Shown here piece after piece: positions 31,929-35,728 of a DNA stretch of 35,728 nucleotides. Position 1 is the first letter of the stretch, and every line of letters starts with the position of its first letter. Source of the stretch: Flavobacteriales bacterium (GTDB taxonomy: Bacteria > Bacteroidota > Bacteroidia > NS11-12g > UBA955); assembly GCA_947457565.1 (NCBI GenBank), contig CANGWH010000015.1:1-35728 (forward strand). Reading direction: 5' to 3'. The position numbers and the translations under genes are program-made. Under the pieces are notes generated by a model, which ran no database searches, was not told the origin of the DNA, and saw nothing but the letters and a program-made list of their open reading frames with translations.

Positions 31929-32198
31929 ATGAACAAATCAGATTTGATCGGAAAGATGGCCAGCGATGCTGGAATCTCCAAGGCTCAAGCAACTGCTGCT
32001 TTAAACAGCTTTTTAAGCTCTGCTACCAGCGCAATGAAAAGTGGTGACAAAGTAATTTTAGTAGGATTCGGTACTTTCTCTGTAAGCAGCAGAGAGGCTC
32101 GTAAAGGTAGAAACCCACAAACTGGTGCGGAAATCAATATCCCTGCTAAAAAAGTTGTACGTTTCAAAGCAGGTGCTGAATTAAACAGCGCTTTGTAA
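31929..32198 (+). CDS. HU-family DNA-binding protein
   Basis: HU is an abundant dimeric nucleoid protein that bends and compacts DNA. The 89-residue product has the usual MNKSDLIGKMA start, the helical dimer domain, the signature GFGTFSVSSREARKGRNP (47-64) including the DNA-intercalating Asn-Pro of the beta arm, and the closing VVRFKAGAELN. It is a single-gene unit with its own promoter and a strong terminator, consistent with high expression. Confidence 0.96.
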   Translation: MNKSDLIGKMASDAGISKAQATAALNSFLSSATSAMKSGDKVILVGFGTFSVSSREARKGRNPQTGAEINIPAKKVVRFKAGAELNSAL

Positions 32199-32219
32199 TC
32201 GATTTTAAAACCAATAAAG

Positions 32220-32252
32220 AAGGCTGCTTATTTGAGCAGCCTTTTTTATTTT
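32220..32252 (+). terminator. Rho-independent terminator after the HU gene
   Basis: AAGGCTGCT pairs with AGCAGCCTT (9 bp, perfect) around a 6-nt TATTTG loop and runs into six Ts and further T-rich sequence. It starts 21 bp after the HU stop codon. Confidence 0.92.
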
Positions 32253-32295
32253 TCTGCTTTATTCAATTAATTAATTCTAATCGTCAACATCCGTA

Positions 32296-33495
32296 ATGCT
32301 ATCCAATCCTAAAGCCCAATTTTTTCAATATTTAGCGCAAACCAGTCCGGAGCCAATGGCGTTGGAAATTGCCTCGGCTAAGGGGAATTACTTAGTTGAT
32401 ACCCAAGGCAAATCCTACTTAGACCTCATTGCCGGTATTAGTGTATGTAATATCGGACATCAACATCCGCGGGTTGTGCAAGCAATCGAAGCGCAATTGC
32501 ATCAACATCTACATGTTATGGTTTATGGAGAAGTAGTGCAAGGAATCCAGTCGAAATATGGCCAGGCGATCGTAGAAATTCTCCCTCACTCGCTAGACAA
32601 TGTTTATTTTACCAATTCAGGGGCAGAGGCCATAGATGCAGCTATGAAATTAGCTAAACGGGTTACCGGTAAATTCGGATTCGTGGCTCAAAGTAACGCT
32701 TATCATGGATCTACTCAAGCCCCACTTAGCCTAATGAGCGATCCGTACTTCACAGATCCCTACAAACCACTGTTGGGATCTGTTTATTTTATTAACCAAA
32801 ATGATACTGATTCGTTGGATTATATTCCTTGGAATACAATAGCTGGGGTAGTGGTAGAATTAATTCAAGCGGAGAAAGGCACTACCGTTGCTACTGCAGA
32901 GTTTTTAGCCGCTTTACGAAAGCGATGCGATGAACATTGTGCCCTACTTATTTTTGATGAAATACAAACCGGTTTTGGTAGAACGGGTGCGATGTTTGCA
33001 TTTCAACACTATAATATCGTACCGGATGTGCTTGTGTTGGGTAAAGCACTGGGCGGTGGATTACCCATGGGTGCTATGATTGCCGGAAAACATCTTATGC
33101 AGCAGCTGTCGTATAATCCTGTGCTTGGACATATAACTACTTTTGGCGGACATCCACTGTCAGCGGCAGCAGGAAATGCGGCACTTGAAGTACTGCAGTC
33201 CGAAGTTGACATAGAAGAGGTTAAACGGATGGGGTTACTATTTAAACAATTATTAACGCACCCGCTGATTGTATCCGTGGATGGTGTTGGATTATTATTA
33301 TCGGTGAAATTACCTTCCTCTGAATTCGTATTGAAGTTAATAAAACTACTGTTGAAACAAGGAATATTTACAGATTGGTTTTTATTTGCTGCCGATAGAT
33401 TTAGAATATGTCCGCCGTTAACCATTTCAGAAGTAGAAGTTTTAAACTGTTGCCAAGTGATTTTGGCTGAGTTAAATAATATCGATAAAAACTAG
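32296..33495 (+). CDS. Class III PLP-dependent aminotransferase (acetylornithine/ornithine-type)
   Basis: A 399-residue class III aminotransferase. Seen: NSGAEAIDAAMKLA (107-120), YHGST (136-140), the class signature LLIFDEIQTGFGRTGAMFA (218-236) with the cofactor-binding Asp221, and the PLP-binding Lys250 in VLGKALGGGLPMGA. The THP-like phosphate site is TTFGGHPLS. Bacteroidota carry several such genes annotated as aspartate aminotransferase family or acetylornithine transaminase. With no arginine-biosynthesis neighbours I would not choose a substrate. It stands alone behind the HU terminator. Confidence 0.92.
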   Translation: MLSNPKAQFFQYLAQTSPEPMALEIASAKGNYLVDTQGKSYLDLIAGISVCNIGHQHPRVVQAIEAQLHQHLHVMVYGEVVQGIQSKYGQAIVEILPHSLDNVYFTNSGAEAIDAAMKLAKRVTGKFGFVAQSNAYHGSTQAPLSLMSDPYFTDPYKPLLGSVYFINQNDTDSLDYIPWNTIAGVVVELIQAEKGTTVATAEFLAALRKRCDEHCALLIFDEIQTGFGRTGAMFAFQHYNIVPDVLVLGKALGGGLPMGAMIAGKHLMQQLSYNPVLGHITTFGGHPLSAAAGNAALEVLQSEVDIEEVKRMGLLFKQLLTHPLIVSVDGVGLLLSVKLPSSEFVLKLIKLLLKQGIFTDWFLFAADRFRICPPLTISEVEVLNCCQVILAELNNIDKN

Positions 33496-33508
33496 GGGAT
33501 AAACGTTT

Positions 33509-33516
33509 TATATTTG
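33509..33516 (+). promoter_or_regulatory. Probable -7 promoter element for the lipoprotein pair
   Basis: TATATTTG, an exact TAnnTTTG match, lies 26 bp before the ATG at 33543. No clear -33 TTG is seen at the right spacing. Confidence 0.55.
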
Positions 33517-33542
33517 TTCTATCTATTAGTAGATTTTTTCCC

Positions 33543-34442
33543 ATGGGGATAAAAAATATTTTCAACTGTCTTTCCATCGTTTTACTCCTACAGTTAACGC
33601 TGTTAAGTTCGTGCGAAAATATTAATCCTCCCGATAATACAAAGAACAACAACGCCGAATACTTGGAATTAGAACAATGCAACGATTTTTATTCCTTGAT
33701 AGAACTTGCCTTGGATGTATGTGAGCAAATTGAAGGTCCGGGTGTTCCAGCCAATTGGAATGGATTGTCTTTAGGGAAGGTTTTATCGATCGAATCAACA
33801 GATTCGGTATTCTATGATGGGGATGAAATTCGATTCGAACTAAATTTTGGATCCTTAAGTGATTCGAAAATAACAGGGGTCTCCGCCGATGGTCGTTGGC
33901 GATATGGTAAAGTTGAATTTAGAATAGATAAATATTTCAAAGAAATTGGATCACAAGCAGAGGTTAAATTCAATTCTCCATTTTGTTCATCCTTACAAGA
34001 CGATCATTTGTTTACAGGTGAATTATTGTTAACGAGAATTACCTCAAATACAGTGAAAATTGAGGTGAAGTCGATGAAATTATCCGATAATAATGAAACA
34101 AAAATTGAATTTGATGGCCAATTAAATTATCAATGTGTTACTTCAGCCAATGTACTTAAGGTATGGGGGAATGATTTTCAAGTTACCGGCAGTATTATCG
34201 TTACCGCGTTTGATGATAATATTTCTGAGACTGTTGCCCAATACACCGTAGTTAATCCATTATTACGCAAGTTAGAAGCAGGGTGTAATAACTCTCCAAT
34301 TTCAGGTTTGTTAAATTGTAAGTTTACGGACGAAGTGTTAACGGCCACTGTAGAATTTGATCCATTTGAGAATCAAGCTTGTGATAATTTTGTTCGAATA
34401 TCCACAAGGGATAGAGTTTTTGATTATATCATAGAGCCCTAG
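33543..34442 (+). CDS. Predicted lipoprotein A of a tandem paralogous pair
   Basis: The 299-residue product has a lipoprotein signal (lipobox LSSC, Cys24) and a beta-rich mature part of unknown function. Two blocks stand out: FELNFGSLSDSKITGVSADGRWRYG (read in two parts), which fits a D/N-F-G then D-G-R-x-R-x-G pattern I know from uncharacterised Bacteroidota lipoproteins, and the closing TATVEFDPFENQACDNFVRI, with C-D-N. Both blocks recur in the next gene, so the two are probably paralogues. Several Cys (44, 60 and more) may form disulfides. The gap to the next gene is 3 bp, so they are co-transcribed. Confidence 0.78.
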   Translation: MGIKNIFNCLSIVLLLQLTLLSSCENINPPDNTKNNNAEYLELEQCNDFYSLIELALDVCEQIEGPGVPANWNGLSLGKVLSIESTDSVFYDGDEIRFELNFGSLSDSKITGVSADGRWRYGKVEFRIDKYFKEIGSQAEVKFNSPFCSSLQDDHLFTGELLLTRITSNTVKIEVKSMKLSDNNETKIEFDGQLNYQCVTSANVLKVWGNDFQVTGSIIVTAFDDNISETVAQYTVVNPLLRKLEAGCNNSPISGLLNCKFTDEVLTATVEFDPFENQACDNFVRISTRDRVFDYIIEP

Positions 34443-34445
34443 TAT

Positions 34446-35300
34446 ATGCGATGTCTGAGGATATCTATAATTAATCTGCTGGGTATTCTGGTTGTTGTTT
34501 GTGGATTAACAACAATAGCTGCTTGCAAAAATCAAGAGGAGAAACCTAAGGTTTTGGCGGCCGAGAATACCGCTTGCTTAATGCAATTAAATAATGCCTT
34601 AACCTCGCTGGTGTGGGCATTTGCGGAGGGAAAAGAATACCAACACTTATACAATAACCTTCTTGTACAAACAATAGATTCAGGTTCAGTCAATCGAAAT
34701 ACTGTTGTAACGATTGATTTTGGAAAAGGTATTGAATGCTTGGATGGATTTCGGCGTTCGGGTATTTGGCAATTGCAATTCAACCATAGAAGTGCCAATC
34801 TAGCCGATTCTTTTTGGCTTTTTTTACAACAAATACATCCCGATTCCAGTTCAATTAATACCGGCATAGGATGGAAGGGGCAGCAAGTAAATGTTGTTGG
34901 GATAGTTTCATGGGTAAGATTCTCCGATAAATCGAGCCGGGCCAACATAACCGTAGATTGGAAAAGTGATCAGTTTACCATGATTTCTGCTGTTACAATT
35001 AATAGTAAAAGCGATTGGGCTGGTTCTACAGAGGTTGGATTTTTTGACGAAATTTCTGGTAAGATCAGATATATGGGAGAGCAAGGGTTGAGTGCGGATA
35101 TTGGTTCCAATGCACTGTTTCATCGACCATTATGTTGGAAAGGGTTTGAATCAGGTACTCTGAGGATTACGGATCAAAAATCTTCGGAAATAAAACAATA
35201 TACTGTTGATTTTAATCCATTTGGGGCGATTCCCGCAGCGTGCGATGAACACGCTAAATTAAAAATTCAACGGATAGAAAAAATGATTACCCTTTGGTAG
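34446..35300 (+). CDS. Predicted lipoprotein B of a tandem paralogous pair
   Basis: The 284-residue product has a lipoprotein signal peptide (hydrophobic 6-25, lipobox IAAC, Cys27) and then KNQEEKPK. Like lipoprotein A it has an early D-F-G block, TVVTIDFGKGIECLDGFRRSG, here closer to the pattern DFG-x-C-x-DG-x-R-x-G, and a closing block YTVDFNPFGAIPAACDEHAK. Between the two blocks the sequences are only loosely alike, which suggests an old duplication. No known enzyme motif is seen. The last 14 bp overlap the 3' end of the convergent HsdR-N-type gene. Confidence 0.75.
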   Translation: MRCLRISIINLLGILVVVCGLTTIAACKNQEEKPKVLAAENTACLMQLNNALTSLVWAFAEGKEYQHLYNNLLVQTIDSGSVNRNTVVTIDFGKGIECLDGFRRSGIWQLQFNHRSANLADSFWLFLQQIHPDSSSINTGIGWKGQQVNVVGIVSWVRFSDKSSRANITVDWKSDQFTMISAVTINSKSDWAGSTEVGFFDEISGKIRYMGEQGLSADIGSNALFHRPLCWKGFESGTLRITDQKSSEIKQYTVDFNPFGAIPAACDEHAKLKIQRIEKMITLW

Positions 35301-35721
35301 GTAGGGGTATGCGGGTTAATCGACCGTTACTTATTTCTAGCCAAACATGATTATTGCCATTGGTAATCCACAATTTGGAACTGTGTATGGTTTTGTTGTA
35401 TACGGCTGCTTGCAATATGGTTTCTTGTGTGATTTCAATATGCGGCGCTTTGCATTCAACCAAAATATCGGCCTTGCCCAATTGGTTAAATGCCACAATA
35501 TCAAAGCGTTTATTGATGTTAAGGGCCTTTATTCCGCGTTCGATCGCTATGCGACTAATGGGGACTTCTAGTAATTGATGTAAATATTCAACGCAATGCT
35601 GCCTTACCCATTCCTCGGGAGTTAAGGGGATAAATTTTTTTCTAACCTTGTCGAAAATCAGTTTTTTTTGCTCTTGTTCAACAATCTGAAATTCAAATTC
35701 CGGAAAGTTTAATGCTTGCAT
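35287..35721 (-). CDS. Stand-alone HsdR N-terminal (PD-(D/E)XK nuclease fold) domain protein
   Basis: The 144-residue product matches the type I restriction enzyme R-subunit N-terminal domain. It shows ERGIKALNINKRFDIVAF with the first catalytic Asp (Asp74), LVECKAPHIEIT with the E-x-K pair (Glu89, Lys91), and a following Gln104 in ILQAAVYNK. This gives a complete PD-(D/E)XK active site. No helicase part and no methylase or specificity gene is present, so it is not a restriction system by itself. Small proteins of this kind are common in Bacteroidota and probably act in DNA metabolism. It starts 7 bp before the window end and overlaps lipoprotein B by 14 bp at its 3' end. Confidence 0.87.
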   Translation of the reverse strand: MQALNFPEFEFQIVEQEQKKLIFDKVRKKFIPLTPEEWVRQHCVEYLHQLLEVPISRIAIERGIKALNINKRFDIVAFNQLGKADILVECKAPHIEITQETILQAAVYNKTIHSSKLWITNGNNHVWLEISNGRLTRIPLPTKG

Positions 35722-35728
35722 CGCAGTA

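Noticed and set aside
33009-33425. 138-codon open frame opposite the aminotransferase gene
   Set aside because: Ser/Asn-rich antisense of a conserved enzyme; no start-site or promoter support.
34532-34948. 138-codon open frame opposite lipoprotein B
   Set aside because: The sense frame has a signal peptide, lipobox and paralogue, so the antisense frame is a shadow.
35287-35721. Type I restriction-modification system
   Set aside because: Only the HsdR N-terminal-like domain is present; helicase motor, methylase and specificity subunits are absent from the visible sequence.

Overview
The window looks like an ordinary chromosomal segment of a free-living member of the Bacteroidota. The evidence is a secreted protein with a type IX secretion (T9SS) C-terminal sorting domain, several families largely confined to that phylum (DUF4290, DUF2480, DUF5723, BT_3928-type DoxX, a probable IPExxxVDY protein), an Asp-type MurA, AT-rich DNA, and repeated matches to the Bacteroidota promoter consensus (TTTG/TTG, about 19-22 bp, TAnnTTTG). 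I see no rRNA, tRNA, CRISPR array, insertion sequence, prophage or recognisable defence island. No gene-free stretch exceeds 300 bp; the longest is about 220 bp, between pdeM and the acidic protein, and holds no convincing gene.

Layout. 1-2.2 kb: 3' end of rho, then pdeM (opposite strand) and a small acidic protein. 2.2-3.3 kb: apaG and an SDR oxidoreductase, tightly linked. 3.4-6.4 kb: a T9SS cargo protein with a strong terminator, then a DUF5723 outer-membrane-type protein. 6.5-8.5 kb (minus): DUF4290 gene and murA. 8.6-10.5 kb: TetR regulator overlapping an ABC1/UbiB-like kinase. 10.5-14.8 kb (minus): polysaccharide deacetylase and GT2 glycosyltransferase, then a TonB-dependent receptor with its own promoter and two tandem palindromic operators. 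14.9-16.2 kb: kynurenine 3-monooxygenase. 16.3-19.7 kb (minus): a small membrane protein, an Ldh-family dehydrogenase and an M61 peptidase. 19.8-20.3 kb: a lipoprotein.

20.4-25.2 kb: a divergent core cluster, with IPExxxVDY-like protein, pyruvate kinase and DUF2480 leftward and acpP, fabF, rnc rightward. 25.1-28.4 kb (minus): a UvrD-type helicase fused to a PD-(D/E)XK nuclease. 28.5-31.8 kb: DUF1599, BT_3928-type protein, an OppB-type permease and shikimate kinase, apparently one operon. 31.9-33.5 kb: HU and a class III aminotransferase. 33.5-35.3 kb: two tandem lipoproteins that appear paralogous. 35.3-35.7 kb (minus): a stand-alone HsdR-N-type nuclease-fold protein.

Most of the content is housekeeping or envelope biology. 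I did not find a clear new multi-gene system. The points most worth following are: the double operator over the TonB-receptor promoter; a 17-bp near-perfect inverted repeat across the end of that receptor gene; recurring promoters placed only 5-10 nt before start codons (likely leaderless mRNAs); the paralogous lipoprotein pair; and the Cys-to-Asp MurA active site.
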